Positions 25,534 to 34,146 of a DNA stretch of 41,850 bases are shown here, piece after piece. Origin of the DNA: Gammaproteobacteria bacterium. GTDB taxonomy: Bacteria; Pseudomonadota; Gammaproteobacteria; Chromatiales; Chromatiaceae. The stretch spans positions 1-41,850 of the forward strand of contig JAJFJN010000023.1 of the NCBI GenBank assembly GCA_021773975.1. Direction: 5' to 3'. Every line of letters starts with the position of its first letter. Position 1 is the stretch's first letter. The position numbers and the translations under genes were made by a program. The notes under the pieces are model-generated. The model worked only from the letters and a program-made list of their open reading frames with translations. It made no database searches and was not told where the DNA came from.

Positions 25534-27195
25534 ATGAGCAACTTTAAAGATATCAAGGCTTCTGACCTGTTTGTAAAAGCACTCGAGCATGAAGGTGTTG
25601 AATACATTTTCGGAGTGCCCGGTGAGGAAAACCTGGATCTGGTGGAGTCATTGCGCAACTCCAGCATCAAATTAATTCTGACTCGCCACGAGCAGGGTGC
25701 AGGGTTTATGGCTGCCACTTACGGTCGTCTAACTGGTAAGACCGGTGTTTGCCTCTCTACCTTGGGGCCTGGGGCAACAAATCTTGTCACCCCGGCGGCC
25801 TATGCTCAATTGGGTGCCATGCCCATGCTGATGATCACTGGCCAGAAGCCCATCAAGAAGAGTAAACAGGGGCGTTTCCAAATTATTGATGTAGTTAATA
25901 TGATGCGGCCCATCACCAAGTTTTCCCGGCAGATCGTGAATGTTAATACCATCCCCGGTCTGGTACGTGAGGCATTTCGCCTGGCGGAAGAGGAGCGCCC
26001 GGGGGCTGTGCATCTGGAGCTTCCAGAAGATATTGCGGCGGAGCATGCGGAATCTGCCAACCTGTTTAACATAAGCGCTTCGCGTCGCCCCGATGCAGGA
26101 ACTCGTGCGATTGGTCAGGCAATTGAGACCATTCAACATGCTAAGCGCCCACTGATATTGATTGGTGCGGGTGCCAACCGAAAACGTATCGCTACTGCAC
26201 TCAAGGCGTTTGTGGAGAAGAGTGGTATCCCATTCTTCAATACGCAGATGGGTAAAGGCGTTATTGGCGGTTATCATCCGCTGTATTTAGGTACCGCTGC
26301 ACTATCCGCTGGCGACTATCTGCATTGTGCCATCGAACGTGCCGATCTTATTATCAATGTAGGCCATGATGTGGTCGAAAAGCCACCCTTCTTCATGGAG
26401 CACGGTGGCAAGCAGGTGATTCATGTCAACTTCAATTCAGCTGCGGTGGATGAGGTCTATTTTCCTCAGCTGGAGCTGGTGGGCGATATTGCAACATCAT
26501 TTGAGTGCCTTACGGAACAGCTTGAACCAGCGTCAACCCATGACTTCAGTTATTTCATGCGGGTGAGGGAGCATATCCAGGAGCACATGAAAGAGGGCGC
26601 GGATGACCCGCGTTACCCGATGATCCCTCAACGCATTGTCGCAGATGTTCGTAAAATTATGCCTGATGATGGCATTCTTGCCCTGGACAATGGCATGTAT
26701 AAAATCTGGTTTGCTCGTAACTATCGCACCCCTGAACCCAACACCGTGTTGCTGGATAACGCCTTGGCAACCATGGGGGCAGGTCTCTCTTCTGCCATGA
26801 TGGCGGCTATGCTGTATCCGCAACGCCGGGTGATGGCAGTCTGTGGTGATGGTGGTTTCATGATGAATAGCCAGGAGATGGAAACGGCCGTGCGACTGAA
26901 GCTTAACCTTGTGGTGCTAGTGCTGCGTGACGATAGCTATGGCATGATTCGATGGAAACAGGCCGGAGGTGGTTTCCCTGATTGGGGGCTAGAGTTTGGC
27001 AATCCTGATTTTGTGCGCTATGCAGAAAGCTATGGAGCACAGGGGCATCGTGTTGCACAGGCCGATGATTTGGTGCCGCTATTGGAGCGTTGTTATAGCG
27101 AAAGTGGTGTTCATCTGGTTGAGGTAGAGGTGGACTACTCAGAAAACACACGTGTATTGATTGATGAATTGGCTAAAAGAGTCTGTCTGGTCTGA
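25534..27195 (+). CDS. Acetolactate synthase-like TPP enzyme (catabolic, large-subunit type)
   Basis: A 553-residue thiamine-diphosphate enzyme. Visible are FGVPGEENLDLVESL, the catalytic glutamate Glu53 in TRHEQGAGFMA, STLGPGATNLV, and the TPP-binding motif beginning CGDGGFMMN at residue 437 and ending in RDDSYGMIRWKQ. The second metal-ligand position is Asp where many acetolactate synthases have Asn. No small regulatory subunit gene (ilvH) is adjacent, so it is closer to catabolic acetolactate synthases than to anabolic IlvB/IlvI. Pyruvate as substrate is inferred from family. AAGGAATAAGCT precedes the ATG. It makes a natural customer for the thiamine operon in this window. Confidence 0.87.
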   Translation: MSNFKDIKASDLFVKALEHEGVEYIFGVPGEENLDLVESLRNSSIKLILTRHEQGAGFMAATYGRLTGKTGVCLSTLGPGATNLVTPAAYAQLGAMPMLMITGQKPIKKSKQGRFQIIDVVNMMRPITKFSRQIVNVNTIPGLVREAFRLAEEERPGAVHLELPEDIAAEHAESANLFNISASRRPDAGTRAIGQAIETIQHAKRPLILIGAGANRKRIATALKAFVEKSGIPFFNTQMGKGVIGGYHPLYLGTAALSAGDYLHCAIERADLIINVGHDVVEKPPFFMEHGGKQVIHVNFNSAAVDEVYFPQLELVGDIATSFECLTEQLEPASTHDFSYFMRVREHIQEHMKEGADDPRYPMIPQRIVADVRKIMPDDGILALDNGMYKIWFARNYRTPEPNTVLLDNALATMGAGLSSAMMAAMLYPQRRVMAVCGDGGFMMNSQEMETAVRLKLNLVVLVLRDDSYGMIRWKQAGGGFPDWGLEFGNPDFVRYAESYGAQGHRVAQADDLVPLLERCYSESGVHLVEVEVDYSENTRVLIDELAKRVCLV

Positions 27196-27258
27196 GGTGT
27201 AATTACCTGGCTGTATAAAGGGGCTTAGGTTAAGTGACTGAGGGTCAGGTCTTTGCAA

Positions 27259-27281
27259 GGCCGCTATAAACGATAGCGGCC
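27259..27281. terminator. G/C-rich hairpin between converging genes
   Basis: GGCCGCTA (27259-27266) pairs with TAGCGGCC (27274-27281), loop seven. On the plus strand a run of T follows after about ten bases. It most likely ends the acetolactate synthase transcript, though the T-run is farther away than ideal. Confidence 0.55.
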
Positions 27282-27287
27282 GCAGTA

Positions 27288-27602
27288 TCACTTTTTTACC
27301 TCCATTTGAGACATGAGCCAATAGACCACCCCAAGCACACCCAATGCGGCAATTAGAGACCACTGCGCTTCAACGGGCATCGCTCTTAAGGGAGGTGATT
27401 AATATCTTTCTGATGACCGCCACTAAGGCGACACCAACAAAGACCTTGATCGTAAATTTGGCTCCTTGTAGGTGCTCCACCTCTGTATCGACAAGCTCAA
27501 TCACTACCCACAGCATCAATAGTGCGCCTAGTGTGGCTGGCACTCCTTTCTCTAGATCACCATTAAATGCTGGATCGGGTGGTTTCGACTCCGATTTCTG
27601 AG
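27288..27602 (-). pseudogene. PsiE-family (phosphate-starvation-inducible) gene remnant with frameshift
   Basis: The minus-strand frame reads a membrane protein segment GALLMLWVVIELVDTEVEH, then KFTIKVFVGVALVAVIRKILI, typical of PsiE-like proteins, and stops with TGA at 27372-27370. The natural C-terminus continues in the next frame (WSLIAALGVLGVVYWLM) to a TGA at 27290-27288. A single frameshift therefore splits it. The N-terminus is also missing: an in-frame TAA lies just upstream of 27602 and no start codon is found. The secreted-protein gene at 27604 abuts the truncated end, as if its arrival replaced the start of this gene. Confidence 0.78.
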
Positions 27603-27603
27603 G

Positions 27604-28332
27604 TTACATTCTTGATTGCAGTACCTCTATTAATTCATGAACCATTGGATGCACTATCGCTTGTGTGTCGGCATCGATAATCCAATCATTCTTCTGCTGG
27701 CCGCCAAAACTGCCATCCATTTTTGCTCCAATGTCATTGGTTAATTTTGCTATAGCATCGGTATAAAAAAGATTGCTGGTGTAGGGGTCACCAGCGTCAA
27801 CTGCATACCCAACAAGAACGGAAACTGCCGCCAGTTTGTTGCAGAGTGCATGCTTGCGCTGGGCTGCCGGCTTCTTAAATGTTGAATCAGCAAGCTCATG
27901 TATTGTGGAGCAAATGTTGTTGCTAAGTTCCACGGGGTCTTTTTCTGTATCGCCCACAGCAAGCTCAAGGCTTATGGTGCAGATATTATGGGGATCATTA
28001 TCCCTGATGACCAGTTTAAAGAGATGAGCTTCAGAATAGGGTCCGATTGGAATGGTAAGGCTATTGCTGAAGTAACTATTCCAATTGTAGGAATAGTTCG
28101 TCGCGCCATCCAGGTATACGTAGGCCATATAACCCCAGTTTCCATGTATGGCTCCCTGAATATCAACAATATATTCACCGTCAACGGAAGTGGCAAAGGA
28201 GGTCATGGATAGGGAGCCGCAATTATCCTCAATGTATTCTGTTTCGGCCCATGTATTGCTGCTTCCTGCAATAAGTAGAAAACAGATGGCAAGGTATGCG
28301 CCAGTCTTTGTTAAAATGTGGGTAAGCTGCAT
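27604..28332 (-). CDS. Secreted protein of unknown function
   Basis: The 242-residue protein has a Sec-type signal peptide (hydrophobic segment TGAYLAICFLLIAG, probable cleavage after WAE or nearby), then a mature part with Cys residues near positions 38, 117, 139 and 164 that could form disulfides. The first half is rich in Tyr, Asn, Ser and Gly (VDGEYIVDIQGAIHGNWGY), suggesting a beta-sandwich; the second half is helical (HELADSTFKKPAAQRKHALCNKL). GAGGGG before the ATG is a good ribosome binding site. I recognise no family. Neighbours are a psiE remnant and other orphans, so it looks like recently acquired accessory content. Confidence 0.72.
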   Translation of the reverse strand: MQLTHILTKTGAYLAICFLLIAGSSNTWAETEYIEDNCGSLSMTSFATSVDGEYIVDIQGAIHGNWGYMAYVYLDGATNYSYNWNSYFSNSLTIPIGPYSEAHLFKLVIRDNDPHNICTISLELAVGDTEKDPVELSNNICSTIHELADSTFKKPAAQRKHALCNKLAAVSVLVGYAVDAGDPYTSNLFYTDAIAKLTNDIGAKMDGSFGGQQKNDWIIDADTQAIVHPMVHELIEVLQSRM

Positions 28333-28652
28333 TTAATGGCCCCTCGTTTTCTGTGAATTATGCTTTAGTGTTATCGTCCAATCCCCAAGAAACTCGAGGG
28401 AATGTCATTCGTAGGTTGCACTTGCACTCTAGGTGGAGCCTAAAATAGGCTTGTTAACGATATGAGATTAAGGATGCTTCCATTATTGTAAAATCATTTG
28501 TGAGTGATAATTGCGTAAGCTGTGTAGTAACATTAAATAAAAGTTTGCAAAAAAGTCAGTTGCACTATTAAGTTATCGGATCAATTGGGCCAGGCCTTTG
28601 ATTTATTAAGTCAGTTTTGAAAACAGCTAAACGCCAGGTTGGATAGTAATTT
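28333..28652. other. A/T-rich divergent intergenic region
   Basis: This 320-base stretch separates two divergent orphan genes and must hold both promoters; I cannot place either one with confidence. The only visible structure is a small hairpin AGCCTA/TAGGCT at 28437-28451. Confidence 0.4.
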
Positions 28653-29027
28653 ATGTCAAAAAATACGAATGTTTCTGAGATGCTGCTTCATGTGGGTGGT
28701 GATCTATTAAAGTCTGTTAATAGTCTGCAAGAGATGCAGGCGCGTTTGGATATAGTTAAAACAGCCTGGAATATGTCACTCAACCCACGGGCAGATAGAA
28801 AGGTGAAGCTGAAGCAATTTATAAAAAAGCAGCGTGAGTTTGCACCAAATAAAGAAGCTCTCAAAAAATTGGAATCAGAGATAAAAAAAATAATGAAACA
28901 AAAAACTCTTTTGTACCCAGAAATTGAAAGCGGGATTACAAATGCCGAGGTAATCGAAGCAGCAAAAGATGAATATGAGATAAAGGCCTACTTCAAAGAT
29001 AAAGACGTAGCAGATGATGCCGGTTAA
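28653..29027 (+). CDS. Small coiled-coil protein, unknown function
   Basis: The 124-residue protein is highly charged and lysine-rich, with no signal peptide or membrane span. A helix at about residues 10-35 is followed by a basic segment (RADRKVKLKQFIKKQ) and a probable coiled coil (about 60-85). The acidic C-terminus ends in DADD-like residues. GGTTGGA precedes the ATG. Base composition is A/T-richer than that of the housekeeping genes. The lipoprotein gene downstream starts about 85 bases later on the same strand, so the two may form a unit. No family recognised. Confidence 0.6.
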   Translation: MSKNTNVSEMLLHVGGDLLKSVNSLQEMQARLDIVKTAWNMSLNPRADRKVKLKQFIKKQREFAPNKEALKKLESEIKKIMKQKTLLYPEIESGITNAEVIEAAKDEYEIKAYFKDKDVADDAG

Positions 29028-29111
29028 CATTGACGCAGTTTTAATGCGCTACGTTCATTGCAAATGAACAGGTTATTTGCAGCAAGATTATTAATAATAA
29101 ATAGTGGATAT

Positions 29112-29639
29112 ATGATGAAAAACTTAAAGGTAGTTATTTTACTTATTACAGCTTTGACCTTGGGAGCATGCTTGCCGGTTAAAAGCACCTACATGCTAGG
29201 TGATTACGCACTTAAAACGAATGCTGACGAATGGAACGGAACATGGATTCAAGAAAAAGATACCTTTCAACTTAAGGTACTAAACCCAGACTTTGGCATT
29301 ATTGAGGCTGCATCAATTGAAAATGGGGAAACTAAAAAATACAGAATGTTTGTCACGCAAAGTGAAAACAATAAATATATTAACCTGGTAGGTTCTGATA
29401 AGAAATTCTCCTTTGTAAAATTTAAGAAAGAAAAGAATGCTATAACTGCATGGAGGCCATCAAAGGAAATGCTAACAAAAGCAATAGCGGACCAAGAGAT
29501 TAAGGGTCAAGTTGATAAAGACGGCAATATATTGATAACAGCAAACAGTGAGGCAGTGCGTGATTTCTTTAAAACAAATCAAAATTCAATGATGTTTGAT
29601 CATGAAAACCCAGACATCTTTAAAAAGCTTGTTGAATAA
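29112..29639 (+). CDS. Putative lipoprotein, unknown function
   Basis: I place the start at the ATG pair at 29112, giving 175 residues, because the signal peptide then begins properly (MMKNLKVVILLITALTLGAC). The lipobox is LGAC, so Cys20 should be lipidated and processed by Lsp and Lnt. An upstream in-frame ATG at 29058 would put a charged tail before the signal peptide and is unlikely. The mature part (about 155 residues) is beta-rich and lysine-rich with no motif that I recognise. It is A/T-rich and follows the coiled-coil orphan on the same strand. Confidence 0.72.
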   Translation: MMKNLKVVILLITALTLGACLPVKSTYMLGDYALKTNADEWNGTWIQEKDTFQLKVLNPDFGIIEAASIENGETKKYRMFVTQSENNKYINLVGSDKKFSFVKFKKEKNAITAWRPSKEMLTKAIADQEIKGQVDKDGNILITANSEAVRDFFKTNQNSMMFDHENPDIFKKLVE

Positions 29640-29733
29640 ATAAATCTTCTAATGTGGCTCAGTTGAGGGCTGGTTTAATTTGACTGTTGTAAATGAAATT
29701 TATGGTCTGTTAATCATATAAAGGCATCAAGGG

Positions 29734-29892
29734 GTAAAAACGTTGGTGGAGTTCGTGCACTCTGAGGCGGTACATGCCAAGGTGTGTGAATTGGGTGCGG
29801 ATTATTCTCAGGGCTGCCACCTGGGTATGCCAGCGGCCGACATCATGACGTCAATGACAGCCTTAAACGGTGTCGATGCCGCTGTGATTTAA
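29734..29892 (+). pseudogene. C-terminal remnant of a second EAL-domain gene
   Basis: About 52 codons match the end of an EAL phosphodiesterase: KTLVEFVHSEAVHAKVCELG then DYSQGCHLGMPAAD, corresponding to the conserved T-V-A-E-x-V ... L-G-x-D-x-x-Q-G-Y-x-x-G-x-P pattern, with the natural stop at 29890. No upstream EAL, NDFG or DDFG motifs are found; sequence to the left is non-coding. This is unrelated in position and strand to the EAL tail at 4214. Confidence 0.8.
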
Positions 29893-29924
29893 CAAAACAA
29901 TGGTCGCCAGCTATCAGATGGTGT

Positions 29925-30974
29925 TTAGTGAAAATGCTCAAATATTACTAAATGATCAATTTCTAATTTAATACCAATCTTTTCGCCTATCTTATGGTTA
30001 TGGTGGCTAGGGGCAATACAAAGTACATTGGTATCACCAGAAAGATTTAATCTGTATAGATATTCAGCCCCACGAAAAGACTTTTCAGTGACTGTTGCAA
30101 AGTTGTTGCTGTCATCATCATGAATAATGTCGTCTGGTCGAACTAATAGGTCAACCGCTGTTCCAGCAGGTAAAGGTTGTGAAAATTCACCTGACACCGT
30201 ACCAAGTTCAGTCTCAAGTTTTCCTGCTTCCAGCACTGTGCCTTTGACTAATACGCCCTGGCCGATGAAGTCAGCAACTTCCCTGGAGTTAGGGCGGTGA
30301 TAAAGATTGTAGGGTGTATCCCATTGCATCAGCTTGCCATTATTTATAACGCCGATATGATCCGCCATCGCAAAGGCTTCATGTTGATCATGTGTAACCA
30401 ACATAGCCGTAATGTTATCTTCGCGTAGTATTTGGCCAACCTCTCGCGCTAATTGCTCCCTTCGCTCGCTATCCTGGCTGCTAAAAGGTTCGTCAAGCAA
30501 TAGCAGATCAGGTTGTGGTGCCATGGCGCGAGCTAAGGCAATTCGCTGCTGTTGGCCGCCTGAAAGTTGGTGCGGATACTTATTTCTAAGCTGAGGCAGT
30601 CTAACAAGTTCCAATAACGTTTCGATGCGGGCATCAATCTCTTTTGTGCTTTTATGTCGTATGCCGAAAGCAATATTGTCAGCAATGCTCAAGTGAGGGA
30701 AAAGAGCGAGATCCTGAAAGACCATGCCCACATTCCGCTGCTCTGTTGGTAGTGACTTTTGGGGGCTGGCGACTTGCTTGCCGCGCAGAATAACCTCGCC
30801 TGATGCAGGTTGCTCAAAGCCTGCAATAGCCCTAAGTAGGGTGGTCTTTCCACAGCCACTGTGTCCCAGCAGGCAACCTATCTCTCCTGAGCTTAGTTCC
30901 AGGTTGATATTACTTACAATAGTGTGACCATCAAGCTGGATAGAGATCTCGTTAAGTTGCAGCTGTTTTGTCAT
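29925..30974 (-). CDS. fbpC: Ferric-iron ABC transporter, ATP-binding protein
   Basis: The 349-residue ATPase energises uptake of periplasmic Fe3+. Visible are Walker [10 protein letters not shown] (about residues 38-46), Q-loop VGMVFQD, signature LSGGQQQR, Walker [11 protein letters not shown] and switch VTHDQHEA, then a TOBE-like regulatory C-terminal domain (about residues 240-345). Its start overlaps the permease stop by four bases. The order fbpA-fbpB-fbpC and the Fur-like site upstream support iron rather than sulfate, spermidine or thiamine as substrate. Confidence 0.92.
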   Translation of the reverse strand: MTKQLQLNEISIQLDGHTIVSNINLELSSGEIGCLLGHSGCGKTTLLRAIAGFEQPASGEVILRGKQVASPQKSLPTEQRNVGMVFQDLALFPHLSIADNIAFGIRHKSTKEIDARIETLLELVRLPQLRNKYPHQLSGGQQQRIALARAMAPQPDLLLLDEPFSSQDSERREQLAREVGQILREDNITAMLVTHDQHEAFAMADHIGVINNGKLMQWDTPYNLYHRPNSREVADFIGQGVLVKGTVLEAGKLETELGTVSGEFSQPLPAGTAVDLLVRPDDIIHDDDSNNFATVTEKSFRGAEYLYRLNLSGDTNVLCIAPSHHNHKIGEKIGIKLEIDHLVIFEHFH

Positions 30975-32662
30975 TGAGGCTGACCTGGTCGTGAGTGAGC
31001 AATGGTTCGACTGAGTAGAACTACAGGAATAATACTGACCAATACAATAGCGATGGCAGCTGTAGAGGAGTCGGCCAAGCGTTCATCAGAGGCGAGTTCA
31101 AAGGCGCGTACTGCCAGTGTGTTGAAGTTAAAGGGGCGCAGCACCAGGGTGGTGGGCAGCTCTTTTAGCACATCCACAAAGACAACGACCAAAGCGGTCA
31201 GGAGGCTGCCTTTCATAATGGGTAGATGTATATGTCGCAGTATTTTAATCCCACTGTAGCCCATTGTTTTCGCCGCTTCATCCATTGAGGGTCTTATTTT
31301 TCCCAGACCTGATTCAACCGTATTCAGTGATACGGTGAAGAAGCGCACCATGTAGGCAAAGAGCAAAATAAATATAGTGCCACTGAATATAAGGCCAGTA
31401 TTAATATCGAAATATTTAATCATCCAGGCATCAATGCCGTTGTCCAGTATGCCGAATGGGATGAGTACGCCGATGGCAATAACAGTGCCAGGTATGGCAT
31501 ATCCCATGCCAGAGAGACGTACTAGAAAACGTGATATTGGGGTGGCGTGATTGCGATTGCCATAGCCCAATATCAAAGCCGGGATTAATGTTAGCAGCGC
31601 TGCAGCGCCAGCGAGTAGAAAGCTGTTCATCATCAATTCATAGAAGCTGTCATTGACCATCTCACCAAAGGTCGCTATTGCCCACTGTGTGAGTTGGCCA
31701 ACGGGTAATAGAAAACCAAAAAACAGAGGTAGTAGGCAGGCAGTGGTTGCAATCCAGCCCATCAGTGAGGGTAGCTTGATATTGGGTATCGTTCGGTAAC
31801 GATTTGTGGCGTGATGAAAACGTGCCTGCCGGCGTGACCAGCGTTCCAATAGGATCAGTACAAAGACGAAGGTCATCAATAAGCCTGAGAGTTGGGCGGC
31901 GGCCACACTGTCATCCAATCCAAACCAGGTACGGAATATGCCAGTGGTGAAGGTGCTGATGCCAAAATACTGCACCGTGCCGTAGTCTGCCAGTGTCTCC
32001 ATCAATGCGAGGGATAGACCGGTAACGATAGCGGGACGCGCCAGAGGCAAGGCAACAAAAAAGAAACTGCGCCATGGGCCACATCCCAGGGTTCGGCTGG
32101 CCTCCAGGGCGCAGATGGATTGATCCAAAAAGGCGGCACGTGCCAGCAAGTAGACATAAGGGTAGAGCACGAGTGACAGCATACAAATAGCGCCGCCCAG
32201 TGAGCGGATTTCAGGAAACCAGTATTCGCCATAGCGTAGGTTGAAGCTCTCCCTAATCCACTCCTGCACGGGGCCTGCCACCTCAAATATACCGGTATAG
32301 GTAAAGGCAATAATGTAGGCCGGCATGGCCAGGGGTAACAAGAGTGACCAGACAAAGATTTGGCGGCCTGGAAAGCTGTACATGCTGGTCAACCATGCGG
32401 TGCAGATCCCAATGCTGCCAGCTCCCACAGCAACACCCAGCATCAATAGCAGTGAGTTGATGACATAGTCAGCCAGAACGGTATCGGCTAGATGTTGCCA
32501 GGTATCGCTGCTGGGATAAAAGAGAAAACCCAGGATGGTCAGAATGGGGGTTGCAATAATCAGTGCGACAAAAGCAGCTGCCAGCGTCCAGCCAGAGGGG
32601 AGATTAAAGGCAAAGCGGAGCCGGGCTGATGGAGTCAAATTGTCTGTGATTGATTGTTGCAT
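30971..32662 (-). CDS. fbpB: Ferric-iron ABC transporter, fused two-module permease
   Basis: The 564-residue inner-membrane protein has about twelve spans in two homologous halves, as is usual for FbpB. Each half carries an ABC-interaction loop: EASRTLGCGPWRSFFFVALP in the first, and DEAAKTMGYSGIKILRHIHLP with a Gly at the usual place in the second. I chose ATG 32662; the frame could be extended to a TTG at 32713 that overlaps the end of fbpA, but this would add a non-homologous stretch. Its stop overlaps the start of fbpC. Confidence 0.92.
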   Translation of the reverse strand: MQQSITDNLTPSARLRFAFNLPSGWTLAAAFVALIIATPILTILGFLFYPSSDTWQHLADTVLADYVINSLLLMLGVAVGAGSIGICTAWLTSMYSFPGRQIFVWSLLLPLAMPAYIIAFTYTGIFEVAGPVQEWIRESFNLRYGEYWFPEIRSLGGAICMLSLVLYPYVYLLARAAFLDQSICALEASRTLGCGPWRSFFFVALPLARPAIVTGLSLALMETLADYGTVQYFGISTFTTGIFRTWFGLDDSVAAAQLSGLLMTFVFVLILLERWSRRQARFHHATNRYRTIPNIKLPSLMGWIATTACLLPLFFGFLLPVGQLTQWAIATFGEMVNDSFYELMMNSFLLAGAAALLTLIPALILGYGNRNHATPISRFLVRLSGMGYAIPGTVIAIGVLIPFGILDNGIDAWMIKYFDINTGLIFSGTIFILLFAYMVRFFTVSLNTVESGLGKIRPSMDEAAKTMGYSGIKILRHIHLPIMKGSLLTALVVVFVDVLKELPTTLVLRPFNFNTLAVRAFELASDERLADSSTAAIAIVLVSIIPVVLLSRTIAHSRPGQPQ

Positions 32663-32703
32663 AGCATCAAACTGTGAATATACTAAAGCAAAAGAGGAGA
32701 GGG

Positions 32704-33723
32704 CTATCGCCAACCTGCTCGATCAAATATCTTCACGGCATCAGTATTGTATTTGCCTAATTCGCCTACATTAAGGCTGTCCTGTTTGAACGGGTAGCCC
32801 CAGGCGTTCACAATCTTACTGACGGGGATGCCTGCTTTGACGGGGTATTCATGGTTGGCCTGGGCATACCACTGCTGTGCTTCATCGCTGACCAGAAATT
32901 CCAGTAGCTTGATTGCATTCTCTCTATGTTTGGCACCTTTAATAATGCCTGCGCCGCTGATGTTGATGTGGGCACCACGGCCATCTTGATTGGGAAAAAA
33001 GAGAGCAACTTGTGATGCTGCCTTTTTCTGATCGGCATCCTTATGCAGCATCACGCCCATATAATAGGTATTGATAATGGCAATATCACAAACACCAACA
33101 GCTACCGCCTTAACCTGAGCGCGGTCATTGCCTTGTGGTGACTGTGCCATATTGGCTACTACGCCTTTGGCCCAGTTTTCTGCCGGTTTTATACCATTGT
33201 GGCTGATCATCGAGGCGAGTAGTGACTGGTTATAGATGTTGTTTGATGAGCGTATGCAGATGCGCCCCTTCCATTTGGGGTCAGCTAGATCCTCGTAGGT
33301 TGATAGCTCAGAGGCCTTGATGCGCTCTTTGCTGTAGACAATTACCCGTGAGCGGATGGAGAGTGCGTACCAGTGATCTTCTGGATCACGTAGATTGTGT
33401 GGGACTATCGTCTTAAGGGTAGTGTTATCTACAGGCTGTAGCAAATTAGCTGTTGTGGCGGCGTGCAGATTGCCTGCATCGGTAGTCAGTAATATATCAG
33501 CTGGGGTATTACGCCCTTCGCTTTGCAGTCGCTTTAGCAGGGTCTTTGCTTTGCCGGTAACCAGATTTACCTTGATGCCGCTCTGTGCGGTGAACTTATC
33601 CAGCAGTGGTTTGATGAGTGCCTCTTTGCGGGCAGAGTAGAGATTAACCTCCGCCGCCAGGGTAGAAGCAGAGAGTAAAGTGAGTACAAGTAGCGGTATT
33701 AAGGGCCTAATCCTGTGATTCAT
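32704..33723 (-). CDS. fbpA: Periplasmic ferric-iron-binding protein
   Basis: FbpA binds Fe3+ in the periplasm and hands it to FbpB/FbpC. The mature protein begins after a signal peptide (LIPLLVLTLLSASTLAA) with EVNLYSARKEALIKPLL, the standard start of this family. The iron-binding tyrosine pair is seen in INTYYMGVM. The 340-residue length fits. I chose ATG 33723, eight bases after GGAG; an upstream in-frame ATG (33771) would precede the signal peptide with a His-rich tail and overlap the promoter. It leads the operon; the Fur-like palindrome is 64 bases upstream. Confidence 0.94.
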   Translation of the reverse strand: MNHRIRPLIPLLVLTLLSASTLAAEVNLYSARKEALIKPLLDKFTAQSGIKVNLVTGKAKTLLKRLQSEGRNTPADILLTTDAGNLHAATTANLLQPVDNTTLKTIVPHNLRDPEDHWYALSIRSRVIVYSKERIKASELSTYEDLADPKWKGRICIRSSNNIYNQSLLASMISHNGIKPAENWAKGVVANMAQSPQGNDRAQVKAVAVGVCDIAIINTYYMGVMLHKDADQKKAASQVALFFPNQDGRGAHINISGAGIIKGAKHRENAIKLLEFLVSDEAQQWYAQANHEYPVKAGIPVSKIVNAWGYPFKQDSLNVGELGKYNTDAVKIFDRAGWR

Positions 33724-33759
33724 GAGCTTATCTCCAATAAATAATCTTAATTGGTGACG

Positions 33760-33788
33760 ATGGTAGGGCAATTAAACGCAAATGTAAA
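33760..33788 (-). promoter_or_regulatory. fbpAp: Predicted sigma-70 promoter of fbpABC
   Basis: On the minus strand TTTACA (33788-33783) and TACCAT (33765-33760) are spaced by 17 bases. Transcription would start near 33753, about 30 bases before the fbpA ATG. The -35 element touches the Fur-like palindrome. Confidence 0.5.
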
Positions 33789-33805
33789 TGCGAATCGTTC
33801 GCAAT
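33787..33805. promoter_or_regulatory. Fur-like palindrome upstream of fbpA
   Basis: AATGCGAATCGTTCGCAAT is an inverted repeat (TGCGAA/TTCGCA around a three-base centre, with matching A/T flanks) in the 7-1-7 Fur-box format, with C/G at two positions where the consensus has A/T. It overlaps the predicted -35 by two bases, so bound Fur would block the promoter when iron is plentiful. Confidence 0.65.
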
Positions 33806-34146
33806 CAGCGTTTAAGAGCCAGGTGTCGATGACGCGCTCACAATGCCGGACATGCAAGCAAGCCATAGAAGCGATTGAAAATATTGATAATCAAATGTCT
33901 TACACCTGATTTTTCAGTGCATTATCGATGGCAGTAAGCGCCTGGAGTGAACCTAAGGGTATTGAGATTGTTTTTTTGTAACCGTCTGTCAAGGGTGATT
34001 TAACTCATTTTTGGCAATTCTTACCCACTCGATCAGGGGAAGAGCCGTTAAGTTAAGCAAGAATAATAGTCGGAACAGACTTATACTGAGCGGCGCGCTG
34101 CTTCTGCCAATCGCAGCTTTACCCTGAATTTGGATCCTCTACAGTT
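33806..34146. other. Intergenic stretch between fbpA and rlmJ
   Basis: This stretch must carry the rlmJ promoter but I cannot place it. I see no RNA gene or intact coding frame. A minus-strand open frame ending near 33904 is too short to support. Confidence 0.35.

Noticed and set aside
33901-34005. Short leftward open frame ending near 33904
   Set aside because: About 34 codons of protein-like sequence, but no start codon, no ribosome binding site and no family; chance cannot be excluded.
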